Part shown: positions 24,169-34,113 of the stretch, piece by piece | Position numbering within the stretch: the stretch's first letter is position 1 | Layout: every line of letters begins with the position of its first letter | Assembly: GCF_007489285.1 (NCBI RefSeq) | Contig: NZ_VLIY01000010.1 | Span: 62,001-126,000 of the forward strand | Source of the DNA: Skermania sp. ID1734 | GTDB taxonomy: Bacteria > Actinomycetota > Actinomycetes > Mycobacteriales > Mycobacteriaceae | Reading direction: 5' to 3' | DNA length: 64,000 nt | The notes under the pieces: model-generated | Database searches by the model: none | Told to the model about the DNA's origin: nothing | The model's input: the letters and a program-made list of their open reading frames with translations, nothing else | Program-made: the position numbers and the translations under genes

Positions 24169-27100
24169 TCATGCCGCCCCGCCCGGCGCGGCATTCGCCT
24201 CGAACCGGTGCAAAATATCCACGATCACTTCGACGTCCTTCTCCGGGAAGATGAAGTCCGGTCCGGTCGGTGCCGTATCGGTGTACGGGGATTCGTAGAG
24301 CCGCTCGGGTTTCATGACGCCGTTGGCAGTGAGCTCGTCGACGATCAGGTTGACGAACCGCACCTGGTTGATGTCGATGCGCGGGCCGTCAAGGTACCTT
24401 CCGAATGCCTCGAGCGCGGCCTGTCGATCCAATCCCACCAACGACCGAATGAACAGTCCCAGACCAGCTGCCTCCTTCTTGGCCTTGTCGATGTCACTGT
24501 CGGAAGCGCCACTGTCGACGAGCATCTGCTCGAGCGCGGCGAGGTCATCCGGGGTGAGTTGCTTGTTGCGCCGGAGTCGTTGCAGCGCAATGTGGTCCTC
24601 GTGTTGTTTGAGGTAGGCCGCGGCTTTGGCGCGGAATCGTTCCCAGTTGGTGCCCGGGGTCGTGCCTGGCAGGTCGACGACGGTTCGCTCGCCGAGGGTG
24701 TCTTCGAAATCGGTGTAGACAACCACCTTCTTGGCTTTTTCGAGGAACCGCACCAGCCCGCGCAGGCGTTTTCGGGCGACCTCGAGCATCGGCAGAGTGA
24801 CATCGACCCACCACTCCTCCCCCGCGACGTCGTCCAGCAGTTCCTGCTGGGCAGCGACCGAGGGAATCGCCGTCTGACTCAACAGCCCGACCGCGATATT
24901 CTGCACCTGCTCCCGAATACGTTCAGCTGCAAGCGAATCGCCTTCGAGCTGGGCGAGCTGGCGGCGCAGGATCAGCAAGTCGAACCGTTTGGCGTCCTCA
25001 TCGTTGTCCTTGACCGTCGACGGCAAACCGGCCAGGTGCTCGGCCACCTCGCCGGCACCCTCGCGGGTGAGCACGGTCCACGGCTCCCACTTCGCGTACT
25101 CCTGCACCCACTTTCGGTGCGGACGGACGAGAAAATTGTCGAGGTTCATCCCGGCGACGATGTTCTGCAGCGTTTTTGCGGTTTCTTCGCGAAGATTCGG
25201 CTCCGTATCACCCGACAATGCAGTCACAAGATCCAGCCGCGACTCGAACAGCCGCTGGTTGAGCGATTTCTGATGTGACCCTTCCGATCCCGGTAGGTCT
25301 TGACTGAAGAATTCGAGGTTGCCGCAGAAATCGAAAACAAAGAAGTTCTCCTTGTCCTGGCCGGGACCGAAGAGGTCTGGGCGCAGTCGGGTGCCGCGGC
25401 CGATCATCTGCCAGAACTTCGACTTAGACCGCACCATCTTGAAGAACACCAGGTTGACAACCTCGGGCACGTCGATACCGGTGTCGAGCATGTCCACCGA
25501 GATCGCGATGTGCGGGGCTTTGTCGGGAATCGTGAAATCGTCGATCAAGCTTTGTGCGTACGGCTGCCCATGGGTGATGACGCGGGCGAAATGGCCTGCA
25601 TACTCAGGGTATTGAATGTCGAACCGCTGCGCGATGAACTCGGCGTGGGCTTTGTTCTTGGCGAAAATTATTGTCTTGCCGAGCCGGTCACCGCCAGCGA
25701 CCTTGTAGCCCTGGTCCATCACCGACGCGATCACCTTGTCGACGGTGTCTTCGTTGAACAGGAAGCGGTTCAGCTCCTCCGAGGACACCTCGTCCGGCGG
25801 ATCGTCCTCGCCCCAGTCCAGCGCATCCCACTGGTCCTTCTCTTCATCGGTCAGATCGGCGTACTTGATCCCCTGACGCAGGAATTTCGTGCCGAGCGAC
25901 ACCGACAGCGGCGGAACGAGATAGCCGTCGTCGACCGCGTCCTGAAGACTGTAGGCGTCGGTCGGTATGCCGTCTTCGAGGTTGAACAGCCGGTAAGTGT
26001 TGTGGGAGACTTCGTCTTTCGGGGTGGCGGTCAGGCCCACCAGTAATGAATCGAACCAGGCGAAGATTGCGCCGTACTTCTGATACACCGAGCGGTGGGC
26101 CTCGTCGATCACCACCAGGTCGAAGTAGCCAGGCCCGAACTTTCGGCCACCGTCGTCGGTGGTGTTGATGAGGTTCATCATTGTCGGATAGGTGCACACG
26201 TACACCCGGCCGTCGGTGACCTTCTCGGTCAGCAGGTTGACCGTCGTCGCCGCGGGTAGTTGCTTTTTGAACACGTCGGTGGCCTGCTTGACCAGCGCGG
26301 TGCGGTCGGCGAGGAACAGCACTCGCTTGACCCAGTTCGCTTTCATCAGCTGATCCACCAGCGCAATGACCGTGCGGGTCTTGCCGGAACCGGTGGCCAT
26401 CACCAGCAATGCCTGGCGCTGCTTCTGATCAAAAGCCTCGCCTACAGCTTTGATTGCCCGCACCTGATATGGCCGACCGGCGATTTCGGTATTGACCGGC
26501 GCCGTGGACAGCGGCAGGCGGGTGTGGCGACGCTGGATGAGTAACTCGAGTTCGTTACGGGTGTAGAACCCCTGGATCTCGCGCGGTGGGTAACCGGCCT
26601 CGTCGTCCCATATCCAGTGCTCGAAACCGTTGGTGTAGAAGATGACCGGGCGACGACCGAACTGGTTCTCCAGCGCGTCGGCGTACAGCTTGGCCTGCTG
26701 CTGGCCGTCATGGACACTTTTGGTGGTGCGTTTGGCTTCCACCACTGCCAGCGGCAGACCGTCCGCACCCCACAACACGTAGTCGATGAAGCCTTTGCCG
26801 GTCGCGTTGGGCATGCGGGTGACTTCGTACTCGCGGTCGCGTATTTCGGTCAGCGGCCAGCCCGCCTCGGCGAGCAGCACGTCGATGTAGAGGTCGCGGG
26901 TTTGCGCTTCGGAGTAGTCGTGGTCGTCTGTCTTCGCGTTCGCGGCTTGGGCGGCGGCAATGTGCGCGCGCAGCTTGGCCAGCTCGGCTTCGTGCGCGGC
27001 CTTTTGGTCTGCCAACGCTTTTGCGTGTGCCTCGTCCTGCGCCTGAAACTTCGCCGCTAGCTGCGCGAGCTCCTGTCGTGACAACGGCGCAGCTTTCGCG

Positions 27101-27519
27101 GCCAATGCCGGATCGAACTGCGACTTGGTCGGCACCGCTTGCGGATTCGGCGAGTAGCGAAAGGCCGCCCACACCATCACGTGATAGAGCTCGCGCAACA
27201 CCGCCTGGGAGACCGTGGCCGCAATCGGCTTGTCCTCATGCACCGCCGTGTTGCCGACCTTGCGAATCAGATTCAGCTTCTGCGTGATTGCGGTGCCGGT
27301 CTTGGCTTTGAACGCTGGATCATTGATGCGAGCGGCTAGGTCACTCTGGTACGGCGGTCCTAGTGCAAGGACGTCGTAGAGGTGTTTGACCAGGCCCTCG
27401 ATCGCCCGGCGGCTATGGAAGCACGCCGAGCGTGGGTCCGAGGTGAGGTAAGACTCGGCGCGAGCGCAGTCGGGATAGGCGCCGGGGAGAGTGGTTTTGA
27501 GGAAGTCGAAGTTGCTCAT
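24169..27519 (-). CDS. hsdR: type I restriction endonuclease, R subunit
   Basis: The 1116-residue protein begins with a DUF4145-like helical region, then a coiled segment (about 135-190). The nuclease motif follows, with IDYVLWGADGLPLAVVEAKR (the PD-(D/E)xK type) near 235-255. The SF2 translocase has Walker A MATGSGKTRTV, DEAH as VIDEAHRSVYQK, GLTATP, and motif VI IGRGTRLRP. The C-terminus resembles the EcoEI R-subunit C-terminal domain. It translocates DNA and cuts at a distance once HsdMS recognises unmethylated sites. Its start overlaps the hsdS stop by 1 nt (TGATG). The frame is intact. Confidence 0.95.
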   Translation of the reverse strand: MSNFDFLKTTLPGAYPDCARAESYLTSDPRSACFHSRRAIEGLVKHLYDVLALGPPYQSDLAARINDPAFKAKTGTAITQKLNLIRKVGNTAVHEDKPIAATVSQAVLRELYHVMVWAAFRYSPNPQAVPTKSQFDPALAAKAAPLSRQELAQLAAKFQAQDEAHAKALADQKAAHEAELAKLRAHIAAAQAANAKTDDHDYSEAQTRDLYIDVLLAEAGWPLTEIRDREYEVTRMPNATGKGFIDYVLWGADGLPLAVVEAKRTTKSVHDGQQQAKLYADALENQFGRRPVIFYTNGFEHWIWDDEAGYPPREIQGFYTRNELELLIQRRHTRLPLSTAPVNTEIAGRPYQVRAIKAVGEAFDQKQRQALLVMATGSGKTRTVIALVDQLMKANWVKRVLFLADRTALVKQATDVFKKQLPAATTVNLLTEKVTDGRVYVCTYPTMMNLINTTDDGGRKFGPGYFDLVVIDEAHRSVYQKYGAIFAWFDSLLVGLTATPKDEVSHNTYRLFNLEDGIPTDAYSLQDAVDDGYLVPPLSVSLGTKFLRQGIKYADLTDEEKDQWDALDWGEDDPPDEVSSEELNRFLFNEDTVDKVIASVMDQGYKVAGGDRLGKTIIFAKNKAHAEFIAQRFDIQYPEYAGHFARVITHGQPYAQSLIDDFTIPDKAPHIAISVDMLDTGIDVPEVVNLVFFKMVRSKSKFWQMIGRGTRLRPDLFGPGQDKENFFVFDFCGNLEFFSQDLPGSEGSHQKSLNQRLFESRLDLVTALSGDTEPNLREETAKTLQNIVAGMNLDNFLVRPHRKWVQEYAKWEPWTVLTREGAGEVAEHLAGLPSTVKDNDEDAKRFDLLILRRQLAQLEGDSLAAERIREQVQNIAVGLLSQTAIPSVAAQQELLDDVAGEEWWVDVTLPMLEVARKRLRGLVRFLEKAKKVVVYTDFEDTLGERTVVDLPGTTPGTNWERFRAKAAAYLKQHEDHIALQRLRRNKQLTPDDLAALEQMLVDSGASDSDIDKAKKEAAGLGLFIRSLVGLDRQAALEAFGRYLDGPRIDINQVRFVNLIVDELTANGVMKPERLYESPYTDTAPTGPDFIFPEKDVEVIVDILHRFEANAAPGGAA

Positions 27520-28694
27520 CAGAGTTCGCCCCGGAATGCGCGGGATTGGAGAGAGGCGAAGAGTTCGTCATGCTCAACGAGCAGCTGCCGTGCGGCGATC
27601 TGTCGGCCGGTAACCGCCGCGATCCGGGTGACGAACTTCTTTTGTTGATCCATATCCGGCACCGGTATTGGCATCGACTTGATGATGCCCATGTTGAGAC
27701 CATCCATGATCGACCCCTTGGTCTGGCGGCGTAGATGCGCCCGCGATTCGGGGTGCCAAAGAAATGCTGCCCGTAGGAACAACGGTTCAAGTCGCTGCCG
27801 ATCAACGGTGATTGCACAGAGGTGCTTGGTATTGATCGCAGTCGGTATGTCTTCTGGCACAACGGCGCAACGCCCTACGGTGCCCATAATGCTGATCAAG
27901 ACATCTCCCGCATGCACGGTGTACCGGGCAAGTTGGGCGTACTTCTTTGGGGTGATGTACCGCCGCTCGGCCCATCGGAATTGATTGTTCACGACGTTGT
28001 CGAGCCCGAGAACCGCGATTCCGTCGTCGACGAATTCACCATGTAGTAACTGACTTCCGAACGGGCCCGTACGGATGCTGCTTCTATCCGCTGCGGCAAC
28101 GTCCTCGACAGTCGACCCTGCGACCACGTCGCCGAACATGTCGCGAAAAATAGATTCTTCGAGAGCGTCGATCTCGGCGAAAACATTTCGGCGCTTCGTA
28201 CGAATGGCGTCTGCCTGGTCGAGGATCGCGGCGATCCGGCGTTGCTCGTCAAGCGGCGGAAGACATATTTCAAGGTCAAGGAGATTGTCTATTGGGAAGT
28301 TGTCCGCTGTAGTTGCACGAACCCAGCTCAGCACCTTTGGCTGCAAAGCCTTCACCAATCTAGCAAGGTACCCGCCGTAAACGGCGCCATTTGGCACCAA
28401 TGCCTTCATATCTTGATTGACGGTCACAGGTTTTGTGGTCAACGCGACGGGCAAGGTGTGCTTCAGAACTCCGGAACGAACAACAAGTAGAACCGACCCA
28501 GCGGGTATTAGCTTTGCGGGCGAATTTGTAACACCCTTTGGTGTGAGGGTTATTTCGGACGATTCGATTAGGGATCGCTTCATGTCCTTCGGCGTCACCC
28601 AAGGAATATGACCACCATAGTAGTCGCCGACTGATTTACGAGGTGTCCCGCCTCCCACAACCGACACTACGTCGCGTAAGGTAACCGTCCTCAC
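27519..28694 (-). CDS. hsdS: type I restriction-modification specificity subunit
   Basis: The protein has 391 residues with two target-recognition domains separated by conserved spacers: TRD1 about 1-155, then LPPLDEQRRIAAILDQADAIR and a helical spacer, TRD2 about 195-345, then a second spacer ending QLLVEHDELFASLQSRAFRGEL. It defines the bipartite recognition sequence. The base composition in the TRD regions (about 27.7-28.6 kb) is visibly more A+T-rich than the flanking hsdR and hsdM, as usual for horizontally exchanged TRDs. It overlaps hsdM by ATGA. The target sequence cannot be predicted. Confidence 0.93.
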   Translation of the reverse strand: MRTVTLRDVVSVVGGGTPRKSVGDYYGGHIPWVTPKDMKRSLIESSEITLTPKGVTNSPAKLIPAGSVLLVVRSGVLKHTLPVALTTKPVTVNQDMKALVPNGAVYGGYLARLVKALQPKVLSWVRATTADNFPIDNLLDLEICLPPLDEQRRIAAILDQADAIRTKRRNVFAEIDALEESIFRDMFGDVVAGSTVEDVAAADRSSIRTGPFGSQLLHGEFVDDGIAVLGLDNVVNNQFRWAERRYITPKKYAQLARYTVHAGDVLISIMGTVGRCAVVPEDIPTAINTKHLCAITVDRQRLEPLFLRAAFLWHPESRAHLRRQTKGSIMDGLNMGIIKSMPIPVPDMDQQKKFVTRIAAVTGRQIAARQLLVEHDELFASLQSRAFRGEL

Positions 28695-30160
28695 GACAAC
28701 ATCGCCTTCAACTCCGCCAACCCTTTACAGATCTCCTCCTCCAACGCCTCGATGTCGGCGATGATCTCCAGCGGCGGGCGGTGCTCGACTTCGTCGTGCA
28801 CGATCTCTTTGTACCGGTTCAGCGAGAGGTCGTAACCCTGGGCGACAATGTCGGCCTTGGGCACACAAAACGATTGCTCGGTGCGCGCACGGTCCCGCTC
28901 GGACCCGTCACGCTGCGCCCAGCGGGCCAGCACATCGGGAAGGTCGTTGGCCGCAACCGGGTTTCGTTTGTCGTCCAGCGAGAACCCGTCCGCGTGCACG
29001 TCGTAGAACCAAACATCGTCGGTGCCACCAGAATTGGTCTTGGTGAACAACAAGATCGCCGTCGACACGCCCGCGTACGGGCGGAAAACACCGGACGGCA
29101 GTTTCACCACACCATCGAGCTTCTGCTCCTCCACCAGAATCTTGCGTAAGTCCTTGTGCGCCTTGCTCGACCCGAACAACACCCCATCCGGCACGATCAC
29201 CGCCGCCCGCCCACCGGGCTTGAGCAGCTTCAAGAACAGAGCCAGAAACAGCAACTCGGTCTTCTTGGTCTTCACCACCCGCTGCAAGTCCTTGCTGGTC
29301 GACTCGTAATCAAGCGACCCAGCGAACGGCGGATTGGCCAGAATCAGCGTGTACTTCTCGGTGTCCTCACTCGCGCCTTCCGACAACGAGTCTCGATACC
29401 GAATGTCGGGTGCCTCCACGCCGTGCAGCAGCATGTTCATGCTGCCGATCCGCAGCATGGTCGAATCGAAGTCGTAGCCGTGGAACATCGAGCGGTGAAA
29501 ATGGTGGCGCTGCGTCGCATCCGTCATCGCGGTCGGATGCGTCCGACGCACATACTCCGACGCCGCGACCAAAAATCCGGCCGTCCCGCAGGCCGGATCG
29601 CAAATCTCATCACTCGGTGTCGGCGCCATCATCTCGACCATCAGGTTGATGATGTGACGCGGCGTGCGGAACTGCCCATTGGTACCGGCGGTCGCGATCT
29701 TCGAGAGCATGTACTCGTACAGATCGCCGTTGGTGTCACGATCGGCCATCGGGATGTCATCGAGCATGTCGACGACCTTCGACAGCAACGCCGGCGTCGG
29801 GATGGTGAACCGGGCATCCCGCATGTGGTCGGAATACGTGGAACCGTCCCCACCGAGGGCGCGCAGGAACGGAAACGCCTGCTCGCCGACAAGCCGAAAC
29901 ATCACCTCAGCGTCGTCGTTCTTGAACCGCGACCAGCGCAGATTCTCCTGACCGGGAAGGAACACCAGGTCTTCGATCTTGCCGGTGACTCGAGCCTTCT
30001 TCTCCGCCAACGTCTGTAGATCGTCCAATCGGCGGATGAACAGCAGGTACGTGATCTGCTCGATCACCTCGAGCGGGTTACTGATTCCTCCGGACCAGAA
30101 CGCATCCCAAACGCGGTCGATCTTGCTTTTCAGCTCCCCTGTGATCACGACGTTGACCAT
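28691..30160 (-). CDS. hsdM: type I restriction-modification methyltransferase subunit
   Basis: The 489-residue N6-adenine methyltransferase has an N-terminal helical domain (ELKSKIDRVWDAFWSGGISNP), SAM motif I DPACGTAGFLVAA and catalytic motif IV NPPF (ILANPPFAGS). The frame is open far upstream, but the ATG at 30160 (MVNVVITGELKSK) follows GGCGGAG and matches the family start; an ATG at 30178 is a weaker alternative. It is the first gene of the hsdM-hsdS-hsdR operon, so modification is made before restriction. Confidence 0.94.
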   Translation of the reverse strand: MVNVVITGELKSKIDRVWDAFWSGGISNPLEVIEQITYLLFIRRLDDLQTLAEKKARVTGKIEDLVFLPGQENLRWSRFKNDDAEVMFRLVGEQAFPFLRALGGDGSTYSDHMRDARFTIPTPALLSKVVDMLDDIPMADRDTNGDLYEYMLSKIATAGTNGQFRTPRHIINLMVEMMAPTPSDEICDPACGTAGFLVAASEYVRRTHPTAMTDATQRHHFHRSMFHGYDFDSTMLRIGSMNMLLHGVEAPDIRYRDSLSEGASEDTEKYTLILANPPFAGSLDYESTSKDLQRVVKTKKTELLFLALFLKLLKPGGRAAVIVPDGVLFGSSKAHKDLRKILVEEQKLDGVVKLPSGVFRPYAGVSTAILLFTKTNSGGTDDVWFYDVHADGFSLDDKRNPVAANDLPDVLARWAQRDGSERDRARTEQSFCVPKADIVAQGYDLSLNRYKEIVHDEVEHRPPLEIIADIEALEEEICKGLAELKAMLS

Positions 30161-30393
30161 AGCGAAGGACTCCGCCATATCGCCGGATCCAGGGGAACGC
30201 ACGTTGCAGAACATCCCGGTGAGCTCGGAGTTCACAGGCGTGATCGAGACGGCACGTGGCGCGGCTGCCCTGATCACCGCAGTGCACTCCCCCGTTCGTC
30301 GAATAGGCAAAACGGACGTCGCGGGTGTCGGCGTATCGTTGTCTCGACAATCCCGCGAAATCCATCCGCAGGACCGACATCGGGAGAACAACG

Positions 30394-31104
30394 TTGAATC
30401 TCGATACGTCTGGTGCTGACCCCGCGACGGTTTTCGCCGGGCTCGCCGAAATTGTCTACGACCGGGAGAATTACGAGCAGATCCATGCCGCCCTGTGCGT
30501 TGCGGCGACAATTCTGGTGCCCGGATGCGACCGCGCCAGCATGATGGTGCGCCGCGACGGCCGATATCTCACTTCGGCGGCCACCGATCCGGTCGCGGCG
30601 TCGATCGACGCGACCGAGCGGCGGCTGGGTCAGGGTCCGTGTGTAGATGCGATCGACGAGGAGACACCTCACCTCGAGCAGGATCTGGCTGCAAGCGGCG
30701 AGTGGCCGGACCTCGCGCGCATCGTTGTCGACACGACGCCGGTGCGCGCAGCGATTGCCTTGCGGCTGAAAACAGCAGATGCCAAGAGCGGCGCACTGAA
30801 CCTTTTTAGCGACACCGTCGGCGGATTCGATGACCGCTCGGTGGAGCAGGCGGTGATATTGGCAGCGTTTGCCTCGGTCTCGCTGGCAGCGCGTGCCAAT
30901 GCCGAAGAGGCCTCTACACTGCGTCGTGGCCTGGAGCACGGTCGCGAGATCGGTAAAGCGCTCGGGTTGGTAATGGCAACCCATGGGGTCGACGACGATG
31001 GCGCTTTCGCGATGTTGACCCGCGCATCTCAGCACACCAACACCAAAATTGCCGACCTGGCTCGGCGAATGATCGACCAGCACCATCAACAGTTACAACA
31101 CTGA
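30394..31104 (+). CDS. GAF and ANTAR domain protein
   Basis: The protein has about 236 residues from a TTG at 30394 preceded by GGGAGAA; the frame is open from 30325. The GAF domain spans about residues 15-160 (VPGCDRASMMVRRDG, RLGQGPCVDAIDEE), and an ANTAR RNA-binding domain ends the protein (REIGKALGLVMATHGVDDDGAFAMLTRASQHTNTKIADLARRMI, cited in parts). ANTAR proteins bind paired RNA hairpins and prevent termination. No target hairpin is evident nearby. It is divergent from hsdM across 233 nt in which I see no gene. Confidence 0.88.
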   Translation: MNLDTSGADPATVFAGLAEIVYDRENYEQIHAALCVAATILVPGCDRASMMVRRDGRYLTSAATDPVAASIDATERRLGQGPCVDAIDEETPHLEQDLAASGEWPDLARIVVDTTPVRAAIALRLKTADAKSGALNLFSDTVGGFDDRSVEQAVILAAFASVSLAARANAEEASTLRRGLEHGREIGKALGLVMATHGVDDDGAFAMLTRASQHTNTKIADLARRMIDQHHQQLQH

Positions 31105-31164
31105 ATTCACTTGGCGCGAGACTGCAAAGCAACGCCACAACACCGATCAGAACGTCACGGAATC

Positions 31165-32328
31165 TCACGCCGCACTTGGTCCGAATCTGTTAGGGACGGC
31201 AGCAAGGCGGCCGCGTTTGCGGGGAGCGAGGTTGGCGCGCGTCAGGTCGCCGTTGTAGTGGTCGCGGACGCGGTGGTCCATGATGTGTCGCCACAGCGGC
31301 GGGATCATCGCGTAGACCACCATCGTGGCATAGCCGGCGGGTAGTTGCGGGGCCTGTGCGGCGCTGCGCAGAGTTTGGTAACGCCGCCCAGGATTGGCGT
31401 GGTGATCGCTGTGGCGCTGCAGGTGGAACAGGAAAATATTGGTGACCAACCGGTCGCTGTTCCAGCTGTGCTCGGGCGCGATCCGCTCGTAGCCGCGGCC
31501 GACGCGACAACGCAGCAGGCCGTAGTGCTCGACGTAGTTGACGGTCTCAAGCAACACGATCGCGACCACAGCCTGGACGATCAGATACGGCACGACAGCG
31601 GGCCCGAAGACGGCTCCCAGCACGGAGAACAGCACCACACTCATGGTCCAGGCCTGCAGGTTGTCGTTATGGATCGACCACACTCGCCGGTTTTGGCGGG
31701 CCAGGCGGTCACGTTCGAGGCGCCACGCCGAAACCAGACCGCCCACGATGCTGCGCGGCAGGAATTCCCACAAGGTTTCCCCGTAGCGGGCCGACGCTGG
31801 ATCCTCCGGGGTGGCCACTCGGGCGTGGTGGCCGCGGTTGTGCTCGACGAAGAAATGTCCGTAACAGCTTTGGGCCAAAGCGATTTTGGCCAGCCAACGT
31901 TCGTGTTTTTCGAAGCGGTGCCCAAGTTCATGGGCGGCGTTGATACCGATCCCGCTGGACACTCCGACCGTCACGGCGAGCCCGATCTTGTCGGTCAGGC
32001 TCAACGCCGACCCGGCCCACAAGTAGGAGGCGATCAGCAACCCCGTCAAAAGCACCGGCAGGAACAGATACGTGCACCAGCGGTAGTAGCGGTCAGCCGA
32101 TAGCCGGTGGTAGACCTCTTCGGGCGGGTTCTGACCGTCCTCACCGACCAAGGCATCGACGAGCGGGATGACACCGAAAACGAACACCGGTCCGATCCAC
32201 CACATCACCTCCAGGCCGGTCAGCCGTACCAGAGTGGAGGGCAGCAAAGCGCACGCCGGAGCAATGAGACCGAGCAGCCATAGGTAGCGCTTGCGGTCGC
32301 GCCATACGACAGTATTCGAGGTGGTCAC
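31165..32328 (-). CDS. alkB: alkane 1-monooxygenase (AlkB family), without rubredoxin genes
   Basis: The 387-residue integral membrane di-iron oxygenase has about six hydrophobic helices. The histidine boxes are complete: HELGHR, EHNRGHH, LQRHSDHH, plus the AlkB-specific NYVEHYGLLR. It hydroxylates terminal carbons of alkanes or fatty chains using electrons from rubredoxin. The GTG at 32328 follows AGGAGG. Mycobacterial alkB genes are usually followed by rubredoxin genes and a TetR gene. Here it is monocistronic and ends against the convergent GAF-ANTAR gene, so it must borrow rubredoxin from elsewhere. Confidence 0.92.
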   Translation of the reverse strand: MTTSNTVVWRDRKRYLWLLGLIAPACALLPSTLVRLTGLEVMWWIGPVFVFGVIPLVDALVGEDGQNPPEEVYHRLSADRYYRWCTYLFLPVLLTGLLIASYLWAGSALSLTDKIGLAVTVGVSSGIGINAAHELGHRFEKHERWLAKIALAQSCYGHFFVEHNRGHHARVATPEDPASARYGETLWEFLPRSIVGGLVSAWRLERDRLARQNRRVWSIHNDNLQAWTMSVVLFSVLGAVFGPAVVPYLIVQAVVAIVLLETVNYVEHYGLLRCRVGRGYERIAPEHSWNSDRLVTNIFLFHLQRHSDHHANPGRRYQTLRSAAQAPQLPAGYATMVVYAMIPPLWRHIMDHRVRDHYNGDLTRANLAPRKRGRLAAVPNRFGPSAA

Positions 32329-33079
32329 GGGCGCCTCCTGTCTCGCAGCCCGCTGGGTATTTCTTGAAGTACCTGCTACATCACCGAGAACCGCCGGCTG
32401 TTACGGATTTTCGGGTGCGTTCCGGGAAAACCGTTGAATTGGAACCTAAATGCGATTTCAGCTCGTTCCATGTCACCACATCGTGACACCATACCGCCCG
32501 GTTCGCACCACTAGTGATCGTCGCTTTTCCGGATCGGTCCCCAGATTGTCGGGCGCATCTGGCTAAGATATTCCACTAACTTCTTGAGAATTCGACTCTT
32601 CCTTCCAGCGGGTTAACTCATTGCACCTACGAAACGGGAAAACGGCTCGTAAAGCGCCACAGGACAGCGCCGATCAACTCGACTGTCGCCCGCCGGCGGA
32701 GTGAAATCGTTACGAGCGAAGCCACACCGGCGAGAAAACGTGACACAGATGATAATCACAGAAGAGTTTGATTTCCGAAAATAGTTAATTAGCTCGGCTG
32801 TCGTTGAATGTTGACCCCTCTACTCAAATGCCGGTATGCGATTTTGCCGACTTTGCCGGTTTACCTGATAAACAACAGGAGTCGGCGCCATCGAAAACCA
32901 TTACGAAATGGTGGCCTGGCGACAGGATGGCGGCGCGGTGTCGCGGTGACCCGTAAAGCGCCCGGACCGGTGTGACCCGCACCACCGATGTTTCGAGCGC
33001 CGCCACGGCGAGGTACACCCTCCCTTAACGCGCAGCCAGACCGACCGACAAGCTTGCGATCCTGTGAGGACTAACGACG
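32329..33079. other. 751-nt gene-free divergent region
   Basis: This lies between alkB (minus) and the RsbW-like gene (plus). It contains patches that are A+T-rich for this genome (about 32555-32600 and 32740-32800) and no open frame with coding character. It presumably holds promoters for both genes. I could not identify a convincing -35/-10 pair, operator or structured RNA. Confidence 0.5.
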
Positions 33080-33595
33080 ATGACCAGAATGCAGCCCACC
33101 GGGGTGAGCCGCGTGAGGACGTTGTCGTTCACCGCAGCGGCCACCGCACGCGAGGCCACCCGTGCCCGTGACCGGGTGCGCCGTTGGGCATGGGCCAACG
33201 ACATCGAAGCCGACACTATCTACGACATGGTGTTGGCGGTGTATGAGGCCATCGCCAACGTCATCGATTACGCCTACCCCGAACGGCCCGGGTCGTTCAC
33301 GGTGCAGGGCCGTGCCACCGGCGGCCGGGTCACGGTGCAGGTCAGCGACCACGGCCAGTGGGCACCCTGTTCCGTACCGCGGGCGAGCAACCGGGGCCGC
33401 GGCATCGCATTGATGAAAAACCTCGCCGACCATGTCGAACTGCGCCACGACTCTCAGGGCACCGACGTGGTCCTTGCCTGGAACACCGTCGACCTACCCG
33501 TCGACGACAGCCACGAGCCCGCACTGGATTCGTCGTTGACAGGACAGCACAACGATGTCGAGCAGCGTGATACCGACGGCGACCTGGTCGGGTGA
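33080..33595 (+). CDS. RsbW-like anti-sigma factor (HATPase_c kinase-type)
   Basis: The 171-residue protein has a GHKL ATPase fold: the N-box VYEAIANVIDYAYP, G1 SDHGQW and G2 NRGRGIALMKNLADHVEL. Such proteins bind a sigma factor or phosphorylate STAS anti-anti-sigma partners. Its ATG follows GAGGACT. Two STAS protein genes are in the next 1.3 kb, one of them 59 nt away on the opposite strand, which makes a partner-switching module likely. No sigma factor gene is in the window. Confidence 0.85.
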   Translation: MTRMQPTGVSRVRTLSFTAAATAREATRARDRVRRWAWANDIEADTIYDMVLAVYEAIANVIDYAYPERPGSFTVQGRATGGRVTVQVSDHGQWAPCSVPRASNRGRGIALMKNLADHVELRHDSQGTDVVLAWNTVDLPVDDSHEPALDSSLTGQHNDVEQRDTDGDLVG

Positions 33596-33654
33596 CCTGC
33601 AACAACCAGTTTCGCGCGCGGTCGGCCACACAGCAGGTGGCGGAGCCTGTTGTA

Positions 33655-34113
33655 CTAAACAGCCGGGCAGCCAGCAGCAGTGTCCCTGGGGTCCTCGCGC
33701 CGAGCAGTCCGGTCCCCGCAGTCCAAGTTCTCGAGTACCTCGAGCGCTTCGGGCAGTGTCGAATACACGTCGAGTTCCGCATCTACCCCTGTCAACTGCA
33801 GGGGGCGTCTGCTGACCTGTCCCAGGGCAACGACCGCTAGGCGTGTGTGCGAACCACCACGCAGACGGATGCGCTCAGCGGCGTCGAGCAATGCGGTGAT
33901 CCCCACCGAAGCCAGGAAGTGCAAGCCGGTCAAATCGACGATCACGCTTGCCGAGTCGCGATGCAGGCTGGCGTGAAGGGCGGCGCTCAACCGCGGCGCC
34001 GTCAGCAAATCTAGGTCGCCTGTGACTGTGAGGACGGTCACGGTCCGACGGAATTCCGTGGTGATCTGCAACGCGGAATCGGATCCGTCGATGCCTGCAT
34101 CGACTGTGGCCAT
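33655..34113 (-). CDS. STAS-domain anti-sigma factor antagonist
   Basis: The 152-residue protein begins at an ATG (34113) preceded by GGAGG. The STAS domain spans about 15-125: VTVLTVTGDLDLLTAPRL, then VIVDLTGLHFLASVGITALL. The phosphorylatable Ser of SpoIIAA-type proteins corresponds to SVGI here, so Ser regulation is possible. The C-terminal 25 residues are charged and not conserved. It is convergent with the RsbW-like gene. Confidence 0.87.
   Translation of the reverse strand: MATVDAGIDGSDSALQITTEFRRTVTVLTVTGDLDLLTAPRLSAALHASLHRDSASVIVDLTGLHFLASVGITALLDAAERIRLRGGSHTRLAVVALGQVSRRPLQLTGVDAELDVYSTLPEALEVLENLDCGDRTARREDPRDTAAGCPAV

Noticed and set aside
32824-33018. A 64-residue minus-strand ORF in the alkB-rsbW spacer.
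   Set aside because: There is no ribosome-binding site, no recognisable sequence and coding character is poor.
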